A stretch of 64,000 bases of DNA, taken from positions 1 to 64,000 of the forward strand of contig JAEMWC010001356.1 in NCBI GenBank assembly GCA_016490735.1, written 5' to 3'. Positions 42,377 through 52,376 of this stretch are shown piece after piece. The position numbers and the translations under genes are program-made. This DNA comes from Pachyseris speciosa (taxonomy: Eukaryota > Cnidaria > Anthozoa > Scleractinia > Pachyseridae). The first letter of the stretch is position 1; each line of letters opens with the position of its first letter. The notes beneath the pieces were generated by a model. That model saw nothing but the letters and a program-made list of their open reading frames with translations, searched no databases and was not told the origin of the DNA.

Positions 42377-43441
42377 TCAATAGAACACGCGAGTTTCCAC
42401 GTGGTCTCTGTACCACGCCTTCGCGGAAAGCGTCAAGCTCTCCCAGAGGGGGTCTCGCTGGGCGTTCATGACGTTTACCACGTCGTTCATCCACTGCAAG
42501 AACGTCAAGTCTCTCGGCAATTCCGCCAGGTCGCGAACTTCTTCGGACGGGTAAACGTCCACGTTCACCTTCGCCGTCCTAGTGGTGCAATTTTCGCGCC
42601 TCTCCTTCACCACGTACCGGTTGGTCTTAATTTCCACGTCCATCACTTCGCAGTACCGCTCCAACTTGTCGTAATTCAGGCCCTTGTCGGCAAAAAAGTT
42701 TTTCGTCGCTTGGTATCCGGGCCACGCGTCGTCGAACATTGCCAGACAACGGCACAACAGCAGATAGGTCGTCACGCAGGTCGTCAGTTCGTTCAACTTT
42801 ACCAAATTTTTCTTGCGGAGTTCGGCGGCGTTCTCGTACGCCCCTTCCGCGTAATCGTCGTCCGAGTCGGGATCCACTTGCGACAGGCTGTCCCTCATTT
42901 CGCGCGACAGACGATCGTCCGCGCCCACGCACTCGAATATCTTGGCGCCGGCCTTTTGCAGCCACGTCAACACTCTCTCGTCGGTAAACAACGACGCCAA
43001 GGCGTCCTCGCCCGCATTGGCGTTCCGCTTCAGCGTCGTCGCCAGTTCTCTCAAATTGCGCGGGTGCAACTTTAGCAAATCTCGCTTCACCAACACCCAC
43101 GCGGGGTGCGACGAGCAATTCGCTTCCAGGGCACAATCGTCCAACAGCGGCTCGTTCAGCGCCTCCTTTGTCCGCTTACCGTCGGGCACGCCGTTTGCGA
43201 CCTCCTCTTTAAAATTCCAACCCTTTTGTTTTTTTGCGTCGGACGACAGCGCGGCGTTCACGACCGCGTTTGCCCATTTGGTGCCGGTGGCCCTCAGTTT
43301 GGCAAGGTGCAGCGCCATCGTCTGGGTGGGAACTGTCCATCTCGGGTCCTTCGTGGTCGTTCGAAGTCGCAGCGCCTTGGACGCAAAGGTCAACAACTTG
43401 CGGTCTCTTTGGACGGCCCGTTCGCGTTTTGTTGGAGCCAT
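42377..43441 (-). CDS. family F protein 3 (intact copy)
   Basis: 354 residues, ATG 43441, uninterrupted. MAPTKRERAVQRDRKLLTFA, WTVPTQTMALHLAKLRATG, PLLDDCALEANCSSHPAW, GADDRLSREMRDSLSQVDPD, YCEVMDVEIKTNRYVVKE, HVETRVFY. It shows the reading frame that the two other copies have lost. TTTAAAAG (minus, about 43542-43549) lies about 100 bp upstream. All-alpha appearance, function unknown. Confidence 0.8.
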   Translation of the reverse strand: MAPTKRERAVQRDRKLLTFASKALRLRTTTKDPRWTVPTQTMALHLAKLRATGTKWANAVVNAALSSDAKKQKGWNFKEEVANGVPDGKRTKEALNEPLLDDCALEANCSSHPAWVLVKRDLLKLHPRNLRELATTLKRNANAGEDALASLFTDERVLTWLQKAGAKIFECVGADDRLSREMRDSLSQVDPDSDDDYAEGAYENAAELRKKNLVKLNELTTCVTTYLLLCRCLAMFDDAWPGYQATKNFFADKGLNYDKLERYCEVMDVEIKTNRYVVKERRENCTTRTAKVNVDVYPSEEVRDLAELPRDLTFLQWMNDVVNVMNAQRDPLWESLTLSAKAWYRDHVETRVFY

Positions 43442-43852
43442 TTTTCTCTTTTTTTCTGTTTCTCGTTAGTTCTTCTTCTTTCGCTTAAAGCAATTTTTTG
43501 GGTTCGTCGTTTGGTTTGATGGTCGGGTCGCCGGTCTCGCCGCTTTTAAATCTTTTTTCGACTCTAGAATCCAATGACGCGGACTTTTTTTCGCGTCACC
43601 GTTTGACGACGTTGCCGCGTCACTGCATTCCGTTTACGTGGCGGGCTCGACGTTGTGTCGTCACCGCCCGCGTCTGACGTATGCCGTCGACGCGCGCGTC
43701 GGCTTTTTTTTTGGCATATATACGCCTTCTCTTCGTTCTTTGCACGCAGTTTGCGGCACGACGCGGTGGTTAAATACTACGACTAGTTAAACGGTCGAGT
43801 GCCAAAAAAGTTTGCAAAATTAGTCGCCCGCACGGCCGAGCAGAATGCAACC
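43442..43852. other. duplicated promoter block and decayed gene end
   Basis: Copy of 40619-41000: GCATATATACGCC at 43703-43715 and CAGTTTGCGGCAC. It is followed directly by a decayed copy of the 3' end of the 41.3 kb gene (ACTACGACTAGTTAAACGGT ... CCCGCACGGCCGAGCA, 43765-43850). The rest of that gene is missing. Confidence 0.7.
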
Positions 43853-45127
43853 ACCGGCTCTTTTTTTTTCCGCTTCCCCGAATTGACAGGGACTCAAAGA
43901 CAAAAATAAAAAGGGGGTGGGCACAAATTATTACATGAAAAAAGTTACAATTTTGTGTTTACGTATTTGATCACGCGTGTGATATATACGCGCGCGGCGT
44001 CGTTGTTGCATTTGGTCACGTGGTATACATTTTTGTGGTAACATTAAACAGCAGCTGTGTATAATGTTTTTTGTGTTACAATTTTGTGTTTACGTATTTA
44101 ATCACGTGATATATACGCCCCTTTTTGGTGTTTACCCTCCCGGCCAGCATATTTGGTCACGTGGTATACATTTTTGTAATTAAACGCGGCCAATATATTT
44201 GGTCACGTGATATGGGCAGCACCAACACATTCGACGCGGGGGGTCGCGACTTTTTTGGGTTTTGTCCCAACTTTTGCACTCTCCCCAGTCCTTCCCCCTC
44301 TTCGGACGAGCCTGCGCACTACGCTCGCCTAACCGGGGGTCAAAAAGTGGTAATTGGCCGTTTGGGGTAAAAATATAAAAATTAAAAGTATGTAAAAACA
44401 TCGACCCGGTTGTAAAATAAAATAACACGTGACCAAGTTACAAACACTAATTATTAACCAAAAAAGAATGTGTGTTTTTATAAGGGGAAGGGGGGGGGGG
44501 GTAATTTGGCTGTACGAAAAAAAAAATGGGTTGGTTATTGTATAAATTATAAAAAAAACCCAAAAACTTGGGCGTATAAATTTTTTTTACTAAACTAAAA
44601 ATTATTTACTTTTCGTTTAACCACGTCACCACTTTTTGACCCCCGGTTAGGCGAGCGTAGTGCGCAGGCTCGTCCGAAGAGGGGGAAGGACTGGGGAGAG
44701 TGCAAAAGTTGGGACAAAACCCAAAAAAGTCGCGACCCCCCGCGTCGAATGTGTTGGTGCTGCCCATATCACGTGACCAAATATATTGGCCGCGTTTAAT
44801 TACAAAAATGTATACCACGTGACCAAATATGCTGGCCGGGAGGGTAAACACCAAAAAGGGGCGTATATATCACGTGATTAAATACGTAAACACAAAATTG
44901 TAACACAAAAAACATTATACACAGCTGCTGTTTAATGTTACCACAAAAATGTATACCACGTGACCAAATGCAACAACGACGCCGCGCGCGTATATATCAC
45001 ACGCGTGATCAAATACGTAAACACAAAATTGTAACTTTTTTCATGTAATAATTTGTGCCCACCCCCCTTTTTATTTTTGTCTTTGAGTCCCTGTCAATTC
45101 GGGGAAGCGGAAAAAAAAAGAGCCGGT
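43853..45127. repeat. 500-bp near-perfect inverted repeat (fold-back)
   Basis: Arms 43853-44351 and 44628-45127 are near-perfect reverse complements around a 276-bp spacer. Each arm has four CACGTG sites, usually as TTTGGTCACGTG next to GTATAC or ATATATAC; the spacer has one more. The outer arm end continues from viral sequence (the decayed 41.3 kb gene end), so the structure probably arose by inverted duplication in place rather than by transposon insertion. ORFs 44125-44370 and 44606-44854 are mirror images, not genes. Confidence 0.92.
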
Positions 45128-45145
45128 TGGCGCAAAAAAAAGGAG

Positions 45146-45912
45146 CGGCGATTAATTGATGACGACGTTGAGTGATTTCCCCGGCCAAACTGCCACCCGT
45201 TCCTCCCTACGGCCGAATAGCAACGGCACCCATTACCCCCCTGCGGGAACGCGGGCACCCCATACCGAGCCCTGTCGGGAAACTAAACATCCGAGGGGGT
45301 TGGTATTTTTGGTAAATCATTAATGTTCATTAGTGCCCAGTCCTTTAGTCAACCCCATATATTATTTTTTGTTTATAAAATATTAACGGTCACGTGTTCA
45401 CCCCATATATATTATTTTTTGTTTATAAAATATTAACGGTCACGCGACTAAAAATAACAGTCACGTGAATAATGTATTAACTACATACAGTCACGTGTTA
45501 TCTTTTTATATTTAACTTTTTATTGTAATCTTAATTAACTATATTTGGTCACGTGTTATTTTTTTATATTTAGTCATATTCTTTTATATTTAACTTTTTA
45601 TTTTAATTTTAATTAACTATATTTGGTCACGTGTTATTTATATTTAGTCAGCATATTCTTTTATATTTAACTTTTTATTGTAATCTTAATAAACTATATT
45701 TGGTCACGTGTTATTTACTTTTTATTGTAATTTTACTTAACTATGTGTAAATAATACTTCTCCCATTTTGTTAGTTTCCCGACAGGGCTCGGTATGGGGT
45801 TGCCCGCGTTCCCGCAGGGGGGTAATGGGTGCCGTTGCTATTCGGCCGTAGGGAGGAACGGGTGGCAGTTTGGCCGGGGAAATCACTCAACGTCGTCATC
45901 AATTAATCGCCG
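45146..45912. repeat. second inverted repeat, 767 bp, with CACGTG repeats inside
   Basis: Arms of about 145 bp (45146-45290 and 45775-45912), starting CGGCGATTAATTGATGACGA, are near-perfect complements. The AT-rich interior has six CACGTG sites, a 42-bp direct repeat (CCCCATATATTATTTTTTGT..., 45353 and 45403) and about four ~75-bp units with TTAACTATATTTGGTCACGT. It lies 18 bp from the previous inverted repeat. MITE, replication origin or both. Confidence 0.88.
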
Positions 45913-46053
45913 TTCATTGCCAATTTATTAAGTTAACGCCTTAGAGTTATTTTACAGCTCTCGTTTAAAATAAAATGCAACGCAGGGCCCGCCGCCCCCT
46001 AATTTGAATCGTCGCGTTTCATTCGCGTTACAGTGTGGCCAAAAGTCGCGTCG

Positions 46054-46833
46054 TCACTGCCAGTCCGCGTTGCGTTTAAAGGAGGATACGTAACTCGTGA
46101 CGTGGGATTTTTTAATGCGCGTCGTAGCCACGTAATAACAATTGGGCAAAGAACCTCTTAAGTGCAAGACAACTTCCATCGGCGGCGTATGCACTTGCTC
46201 GGTAAGCGACGCCAAAGCGGGCCGAATGACCGCATCGGCAATGTACGCCATGGCACATTGAAAATGTTTAAATGCGGCCTCGGAAGGAGGTTGTTTGCAA
46301 TAAACCGCCACGTCGACCTCGTTCTTAAATTTCCAGTAGCGGTTCATGAGCTCCTCCGCCAGATGAAGAAGTTGCCTCTTTAACGCCGTCAACGAATTTT
46401 CGACGAGTATCTAAACAAGACAACAACAACAAAAAAAAAAAAACGCGCAATCGTTAAATGCAACGAAAAAAACCAAAAACGACAACGACGAAAAAACCCG
46501 ATCGAACGCAACGGCACTCACCGCTTTTAAATCCCTCGCTACAGAGTCGTTTTCGAGCACCCTTTTCATTTCGTTGACGAGCGACCACCTGGGAACGTTC
46601 CTCAAGGAAAATAATCGGTTCAATTCCTTTCCGCAAGACCCGCACCAATTTCGATTGGTCTTTTCCCACCACACCTGACAATCGCCGTGCGCGAAACGTC
46701 GGCAGCACTGCAAGGACACGGTACCCTTACTCAACGGCGTCACGAACGCGAGGCAATACGGGCAGTTCTCGTCGGCCCGGGGAGTCCATTCTGGAACCGC
46801 GTTTTGCAAACGACGACTTTGTCGGCACGCCAT
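46054..46833 (-). CDS. family D spliced RING protein 1
   Basis: Exon 1 46833-46522 (104 codons), intron 46521-46411 (111 bp, AAAGCG|GTGAGT ... TCTTGTTTAG|AT), exon 2 46410-46054 (118 codons plus stop), phase 0. 222 residues. RING-type motif in exon 1: CPYC...VSLQCCRRFAHGDC...CGSC. Exon 2 is helical at first (LLHLAEELMNRYWKF), then beta-like. The 54 kb paralogue has the same intron at the same codon (after residue 104). Putative E3 ligase; substrate unknown. Confidence 0.75.
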
Positions 46834-47110
46834 CGCAAAAAAATGTTTTGGCGGTTATCTTTAATCGCATTGCAGCGATCGTAATTATAAACAGCAATCG
46901 CGACCCATTCGACAAAACCGTTTTTCGGCACAGGTCACAATCGGCAAACCACGACTACCGCGCCGTTAAAAAAATTCGTTTTCGTTCGTTTTCGAACAGA
47001 CCCCATTACCCGAACCACGTACCATTTGCAACGCCATTTGCAACGGAACGTTTCAACAAATCGCCTCGCCCACTTTTCATTGCGACAAACCACGACCGTT
47101 TATTTTCGCC
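46834..47110. promoter_or_regulatory. divergent promoter, RING D / family A
   Basis: No clear TATA. The segment TTCGTTTTCGAACA...CCATTACCC...CCATTTGCAACGCCATTTGCA is repeated before the next family A gene (48000-48150), so it is the shared promoter/leader. Confidence 0.5.
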
Positions 47111-47889
47111 ATGTCGTCCGTAATGTTTCAACAACGAGGCGCACACAAAATATGCACGAACGTCGAAGGCAATTGGTGTTACAGTAAATGTTCCGAAACG
47201 GGCGATCGATACGACTGCGTGTTCACGCCCAAGGGTCGTCTCATCGAAACGTTCGACCGCAGACTGTACGTGAGCCGACTCGACCATCCCACGGAATACT
47301 TTGTGCACATCGACGTGAAAGACGACTGCAGCAACGTACCTCTGGGGGTGGTGTCCGATTGGAAGACGTTTTCGTGGACGGACGACGAGCGTTGCTGGAC
47401 GCTAAAGGTCGCCGCGACCGACGCTTCCTTTAACAAGTACCAAATTGCCTACCTGTATCCCGACGTGCACTCGGACCCGATCTGGCCCCGGAGAGCGTCG
47501 AAATTCGTGTCCGATTTTCAGGCCGAGCATCCGCAAAACGCACTGTACGTCGTATTCAAATGGAACAAGGAAGGAGCCAACGTCGAAACCCATCACGTGA
47601 CTCTAAAAAGCGTCGCAAGGGGTTGTTTCACCGACGATTTTATAAAACGCGAGGACACCTTCAAGGTCGAAATCAGAAAGGGTGCCAAGGGAATGCAAAA
47701 ATTAATGTACCCCAGCATATTTAAAGAAATTCCAAAAGTGGTGGCCTTGGCAAAAGAAAAGATCGGGGAATGGCAAGAAACCCACGGTGAAATTTCATAG
47801 CGGAATTGTCGTGGGCCCAAACCGCGCAAACCTTAGTACCGACCGAGGAAGCGACGTGCGATATTTTGTGGCCCACCGCCATCGCTTAA
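47111..47889 (+). CDS. family A protein 2, frameshift near the C-terminus
   Basis: Open from ATG 47111 to a stop at 47800; alignment with the 48.2 kb copy shows one base missing after 47788, outside any homopolymer, which cuts off about 30 residues still readable in another frame to 47889. Core: CVFTPKGRLIETFDRRLY, DWKTFSWTDDERCWTL, DASFNKYQIAYLYPDVHSDP, ALYVVFKWNKEGA, FKVEIRKGAKGMQKL. Beta-rich, function unknown. The truncation leaves most of the domain. Confidence 0.75.
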
Positions 47890-48151
47890 AACGATTTGCT
47901 TTCTTTTTTTTTTGTCGCAACGTGTAAAACGAGCATCGAAAACAATTAAAAACCAACAAAAACAAAAAAACGTTCTTTTTTCTTTTCGACGACCGCGCCG
48001 TTAAAAAAAAAATTCGTTTTTTCGTTCGTTTTCGAACAAACCTCATTACCCAACACCGCGTGCCATTTGCAACGCCATTTGCAGCGAAGCGTCTCAACAA
48101 ATTGCCTCGCCCGCTTTTTATCGCAACAAACTACGGCCGTTTTGTTTCGCC

Positions 48152-48931
48152 ATGTCGTCCTTGAGGTTTCAACGACGAAGAGCAAACGAAATATGCACGA
48201 GCGTCGAAGGCGATTGGTCTTACAGTAAATGTTTCGAAACGGGCGATCGATACAACTGCGTGTTCACGCCCAAAGGTCGTCTCATCGAAACGTTCGACCG
48301 CAATCTGTACATACGCCGACTCGACCATCCGACGGAATATTACATGCACATTGACCTGAAAGACGACTGCAGCGACGTACCTTTGAAAATAGTGTCCGAT
48401 TGGAAAACGTTTTCGTGGACGGACGACGAACGTCGCTGGACGCTAAACGTCGCAGCGACCGACGCTTCATTCAACAAGTACCAAATAACCCATCTGTTTC
48501 CCGACGTGCACTCGGACCCGATCTGGCCCCGGGAAGCGTCAAAATTCGTGTCCGACTTTCAGGCCGAGCATCCGGAAAACGCGCTCTACGTCGTGTTCAA
48601 ATGGAACAAGGAAGAAGTCGACATCCAAACCCATCACGTGACTCTAAAGAGCGTCGTGAGGGGCTGTTTCACCGACGATTTTATAAAACGCATGGACACC
48701 TTCAAGGTGGAAATCAGAAAGGGTGCCAAGGGAATGCAAAAGTTGGTGTACCCCAGCACGTTTAAAGAGTGTCCAAGGCTGGTGGCCTTGGTAAATGAAA
48801 AGATCGAAATATGGCAAAAAACCCACGGTCGAAATTTCATAGCGGAATTGTCGTGGGCCCAAACCGCACAAACTCTAATACCCCCCGAGGAAGCGATGTG
48901 CGATATTTTGCAGTCCACCGCCATCGCTTAA
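48152..48931 (+). CDS. family A protein 3 (intact)
   Basis: 259 residues, complete. It is the reference copy: MSSLRFQRRRANEICTSVEG, FTPKGRLIETFDRNLYIRRL, DWKTFSWTDDERRWTLNVAA, PDVHSDPIWPREASKFVSDF, VFKWNKEEVDIQTHH, and a C-terminal AELSWAQTAQTLIPPEEA. Tandem with copies on both sides, 350 and 290 bp apart. Function unknown. Confidence 0.82.
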   Translation: MSSLRFQRRRANEICTSVEGDWSYSKCFETGDRYNCVFTPKGRLIETFDRNLYIRRLDHPTEYYMHIDLKDDCSDVPLKIVSDWKTFSWTDDERRWTLNVAATDASFNKYQITHLFPDVHSDPIWPREASKFVSDFQAEHPENALYVVFKWNKEEVDIQTHHVTLKSVVRGCFTDDFIKRMDTFKVEIRKGAKGMQKLVYPSTFKECPRLVALVNEKIEIWQKTHGRNFIAELSWAQTAQTLIPPEEAMCDILQSTAIA

Positions 48932-49218
48932 AACAAATAAATAGTTTTTGTTTTGGTTTGGGTATAACGTTTACCCCTTTTTATTTCTCGCGACGCGTGT
49001 AAAACGAGCATTAAAAAAACCATTTAAAGGCAAACAAAAAAAGGACGTAATTTTTTTTACGACCGTTTGTAACTTTCCCGGCGTCGAGTCAAAATTTCCC
49101 CCCCCCCCCGTTCGTCCAAACCGCTTTTTTGGGGTTACGACGCCCGGTAAAAAGTGACGGGCACGGAACGTTACGACAAATCGTTTCGCAAAATCGCAAC
49201 GGCCGTTTTCATTTCGCC

Positions 49219-50088
49219 ATGTCCTCCGTACCGCATCAACGCAGTTGGTTCCGCTTTTGTAGGGTTCTGACGCCCGACGAAAAATTACGGACTCGAAACG
49301 CGACCGCCACGCCCTCCGTACTGTACCAAGAACGAAACGCGCACCAACCGCGCATAAACTCCGACGACAACGGGTGTACGGCCGAACGGTCCAAGGCAAA
49401 CAATTGGTACGACTGCGTGTTCACGCCCAAGGGCCGTCTCATCGAAACGTTCGACCGCAATCTGTACATACGCCGACTCGACCATTCGACGGAATACTTC
49501 GTGTACATGGACGTGAAAGACAACTGCAGCAGGGCACCTGTGAATACGGTGTCCGATTGGAAAACGTTTTCGTGGACGGACGACGAACGTCGCTGGACGC
49601 TGGACGTGGCCGCGACCGACGCTTCCTTCAACAAGTACCAAATGGCCTACCTGTTTCCCGACGTGCACTCGGACCCGATCTGGCCCAAGGAAGCGTCGAA
49701 ATTCGTGTCCGACTTTCAGGCCGAGCATCCGCAAAACGCGCTGTACGTCGTATTCAAATGGGACAAGGAAGGACTCGACGTCGAAACCCATTACGTAACC
49801 GTAGAAAACGACTTCGAAGGCTGTTTCGCCGGCGATTTTTCAAAATGCGAGGAAACCTTCAAGGTTGAAATTAGAAAGGGTGCCAAAGGAATGCAAAAGT
49901 TGGCGTGCTCCGACACCGCGAAAGAAAATTCAAAAGCGATGGCCCTGGCAAAAGAAAAAATCGAAGAATGGCAGAAGACCCACGGCCTAGATTACATAGC
50001 GGAATTGACGTGGGCCAAAACCATAATAACTCCACTACCCGCCGAGGAAGCAATTTGCCACACTCTGTCGTTCACCACCATTGCTTAA
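49219..50088 (+). CDS. family A protein 4 with duplicated N-terminal leader
   Basis: 289 residues from the ATG at 49219. The family part begins about residue 35 (SVLYQERNAHQPRIN matches the normal start of copies 2-3). The preceding ~33 residues come from a second copy of the leader: GACGCCCGGTAAAAAGTGAC at 49138 is echoed by GACGCCCGACGAAAAATTAC at about 49267. The core (NWYDCVFTPKGRLIETF, DPIWPKEASKF, VVFKWDKEG) is intact. Function unknown. Confidence 0.78.
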   Translation: MSSVPHQRSWFRFCRVLTPDEKLRTRNATATPSVLYQERNAHQPRINSDDNGCTAERSKANNWYDCVFTPKGRLIETFDRNLYIRRLDHSTEYFVYMDVKDNCSRAPVNTVSDWKTFSWTDDERRWTLDVAATDASFNKYQMAYLFPDVHSDPIWPKEASKFVSDFQAEHPQNALYVVFKWDKEGLDVETHYVTVENDFEGCFAGDFSKCEETFKVEIRKGAKGMQKLACSDTAKENSKAMALAKEKIEEWQKTHGLDYIAELTWAKTIITPLPAEEAICHTLSFTTIA

Positions 50089-50357
50089 AACAATTTTTTT
50101 TCGTCGCACCGCGGCGTAAAACAAACAATTAAAATTAAACGACGAACGAAAAAAAAAACAATTGCAACGAGTCGGTGTTTTAATGGCGTTTCTCTTTTTC
50201 GACGACCAACCTCGTCGTAACTTTTCTTTTTAAATGCAAGCGTTTCTTTTTTTTTTGTATCCGTGCCGCGATTATTCAATAACCCTTCCTCCAAAGTGGC
50301 CAGCGGTGGTTAAACTGGTTGCCCGAATTAGGACACAGTAGGTTCTTTCGGTCACCG
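50089..50357. other. intergenic between convergent genes
   Basis: AT-rich, T-runs. No gene. Confidence 0.4.
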
Positions 50358-50837
50358 TTACCGCAATGAAACGGTAAAATAAATGTCGCGAATCGCGACT
50401 AAAAATAATTGCAAATAAATGACGCCCGAGAACAAACGCCATATGTTGCCATCGCAATACTTGCGCTCTAAAGAACAGACAGCGAGGACAAAAACGTGCA
50501 TCAACCAAATCATATCGTTTAGACATCGTTCCGCGTCGACATTTCTCAAAGACAACGCCCGCGTCCATTTTTGCCGCGCATCGACATTCTTCCGAGGCAA
50601 TCGTCGCACCACTTTTTGTCGACAATGCCCGCATCGAACGCGATTGTATCTTTCCCACTGCACTTGGCAATAATCGTGCACGTAGTGCCGACAGCACCGC
50701 AAATACACGGCACTCTCGCTGCTTGGCGTCACGGGTAAACAGCAAATAAAACAGTCTTCGCCATTTTCTTCGACGAATTTTGGTTTCGGGTTCAAGGGTG
50801 AGTTTTGCTGCGACCGACGGCTCCGACGACTCGTCAT
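50358..50837 (-). CDS. RING protein, family D-like, unspliced
   Basis: 159 residues from the ATG at 50837 (the upstream frame is open but unlikely). After a basic/Ser start (SRRSRRSQQNS), the ring CFICC...VYLRCCRHYVHDYC...CGHC matches family D. Instead of splicing, it continues LMHVFVLAVCSLE and LFSGVIYLQLFLVAI, hydrophobic enough to be membrane spans. This may be a membrane-anchored RING or a degenerate tail. Function inferred: E3 ligase. Confidence 0.6.
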   Translation of the reverse strand: MTSRRSRRSQQNSPLNPKPKFVEENGEDCFICCLPVTPSSESAVYLRCCRHYVHDYCQVQWERYNRVRCGHCRQKVVRRLPRKNVDARQKWTRALSLRNVDAERCLNDMIWLMHVFVLAVCSLERKYCDGNIWRLFSGVIYLQLFLVAIRDIYFTVSLR

Positions 50838-51224
50838 TTCGAGGACTTTCGTTAACTCGAAAAAAAAAAAAACGAACGACAAAGCAAATGCCAAAAAAAC
50901 GATTTTGTACTTGCCATTTTTATGGCGCGTAAAACGACGTTTTTTTTAATAAAAATTATAATCACGACGCATCGAACAAAAAAATTCAATTTGCTCGTAC
51001 CAGAGCACGTCGACCCAACGCCAAACAAAACTTAAACAATTTGGCCGGGTTTTGAGCCCTTCGCGTTTCGAACCCACCCTTTTAACGCCGCAATGGTCAT
51101 TGCCTCGTACAAAACGCAAAAAAATGAGTCGACGAGCAAGTCGCAGCCATGACTTTTTATTGAGCTTTTGAACGACAACGACCCCCCCCCCCAAAAAAAA
51201 AACAACGAGGCCTCTTTTTTTGGT
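50838..51224. other. intergenic
   Basis: AT-rich, with a C10 run near 51182. No supported gene. Confidence 0.4.
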
Positions 51225-51872
51225 TTAAGTTTGCACCATCATTTTCTTGGCCGTTTTCGTCAAAATGCGAATTTTCTTCTTTCTCTTTTTCCCGCGCGAC
51301 TCGCTGGATCGAATCGTCTTAATCGAATCGTCGTCGCTTGCGATCGCCGCTTCTCGAGCTTCACTTTGTTTACCGTCGTCGTTTTCGTTCTCGGGCGAAT
51401 TAAGCAATTGCGTCTCGGCGCGATACTGATTCAATTGAGCAAATGCACGTTCGGAAGACTCCACCAAACTGTCGCTCGTGGGAAAAATCGCCTCGTAAAA
51501 TAAACGAACGTGCGGATCGAGTTCTTTCACAATTATTTTGCTGGGATTGTCTTCGTTCGATTGGCCAATCAGGTAGGGATTGGGTTTACGGTTTTTGTCC
51601 AACACCGATCGATACTCGGCAAGTCTTTCGGCCGGTAGCGCTTTTTTGGTGACGAGCAATTCCAAAGTCATCGGACCATCGGTCTCGTCTTGCGAAAAGA
51701 CGGGTTCCATGTGATAGTTGCTGCCATCCTCTGTTCGACCCACGAATTGATTCCTAACCGGACGCGCAAGATGAACGCGTTTGCAACCGTTTTCCACGTA
51801 CAACTTGTCGCCCGTTCCCAAAAAGGACTCGATGTCGTATACCACGGCACCGGGTGCGTTTGAAGTTGCCAT
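51225..51872 (-). CDS. family B protein 4 (divergent)
   Basis: 215 residues from AAAATGG at 51872. Family B landmarks are recognisable but weak: VVYDIESFLG, VFSQDETDGPMTLELLV (cf. VWSQSVxGGP) and the C-terminal helix SERAFAQLNQY. C-terminal tail is acidic then basic (SRGKKRKKKIR), a nuclear-type signal. Most divergent member. Function unknown. Confidence 0.6.
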   Translation of the reverse strand: MATSNAPGAVVYDIESFLGTGDKLYVENGCKRVHLARPVRNQFVGRTEDGSNYHMEPVFSQDETDGPMTLELLVTKKALPAERLAEYRSVLDKNRKPNPYLIGQSNEDNPSKIIVKELDPHVRLFYEAIFPTSDSLVESSERAFAQLNQYRAETQLLNSPENENDDGKQSEAREAAIASDDDSIKTIRSSESRGKKRKKKIRILTKTAKKMMVQT

Positions 51873-52376
51873 TTTCGAAGCGCTTGCCAATTTTTAAAGC
51901 TCAGACGGCCTTTAACTTAAAACTTTCGTGTCGTCGGTCGATCGTCTTATTGCATTCGTCGTCGGTTTTTGCAATAAAACATCTTTGGCGCGCGCTCGAT
52001 CGTTCGCTAATCGAAACGCGCTCCTCTTTTTAAAAAAAAAAAACACACAACGTTCCAACATTGCCTCGTTCAAATAGCAACAAAGTTGTTCTTTTTTGTC
52101 CTTTTTCAGCGTTTAATTTTTAAGCCAAGCACTCAAAAAGCTCGTTACACGCGTTACGGTAAAAAAAAACCCCCAACGACGACAACCGACGTTTTTTTTT
52201 TGGGGCGAACGACGTCAGTCGCGTTTTGTCGCCCCAAAGAGTTTTTTAAAATCTAACAAAAAGTTACACAAAAATTAGAAAAAAAAAGTTCAAACATGGC
52301 CTAATCGATTGTAACGTTGTTAATGAAAACGTCGTCGAGTATTCGAAAGAGGCTCAAACCGCGGTCGTCGGTAAAT
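51873..52376. other. intergenic
   Basis: AT-rich, no supported ORF. CTTTAAAAA (minus TATA candidate of the family B gene) near 51890. Confidence 0.4.

Noticed and set aside
42401..43075. 224-residue plus-strand ORF
   Set aside because: Antisense shadow of the intact family F gene; the same shadow appears at 39573, as expected for a paralogue.
44125..44854. Two identical 81-82-residue ORFs
   Set aside because: Mirror images in the arms of the long inverted repeat; no promoter or domain.
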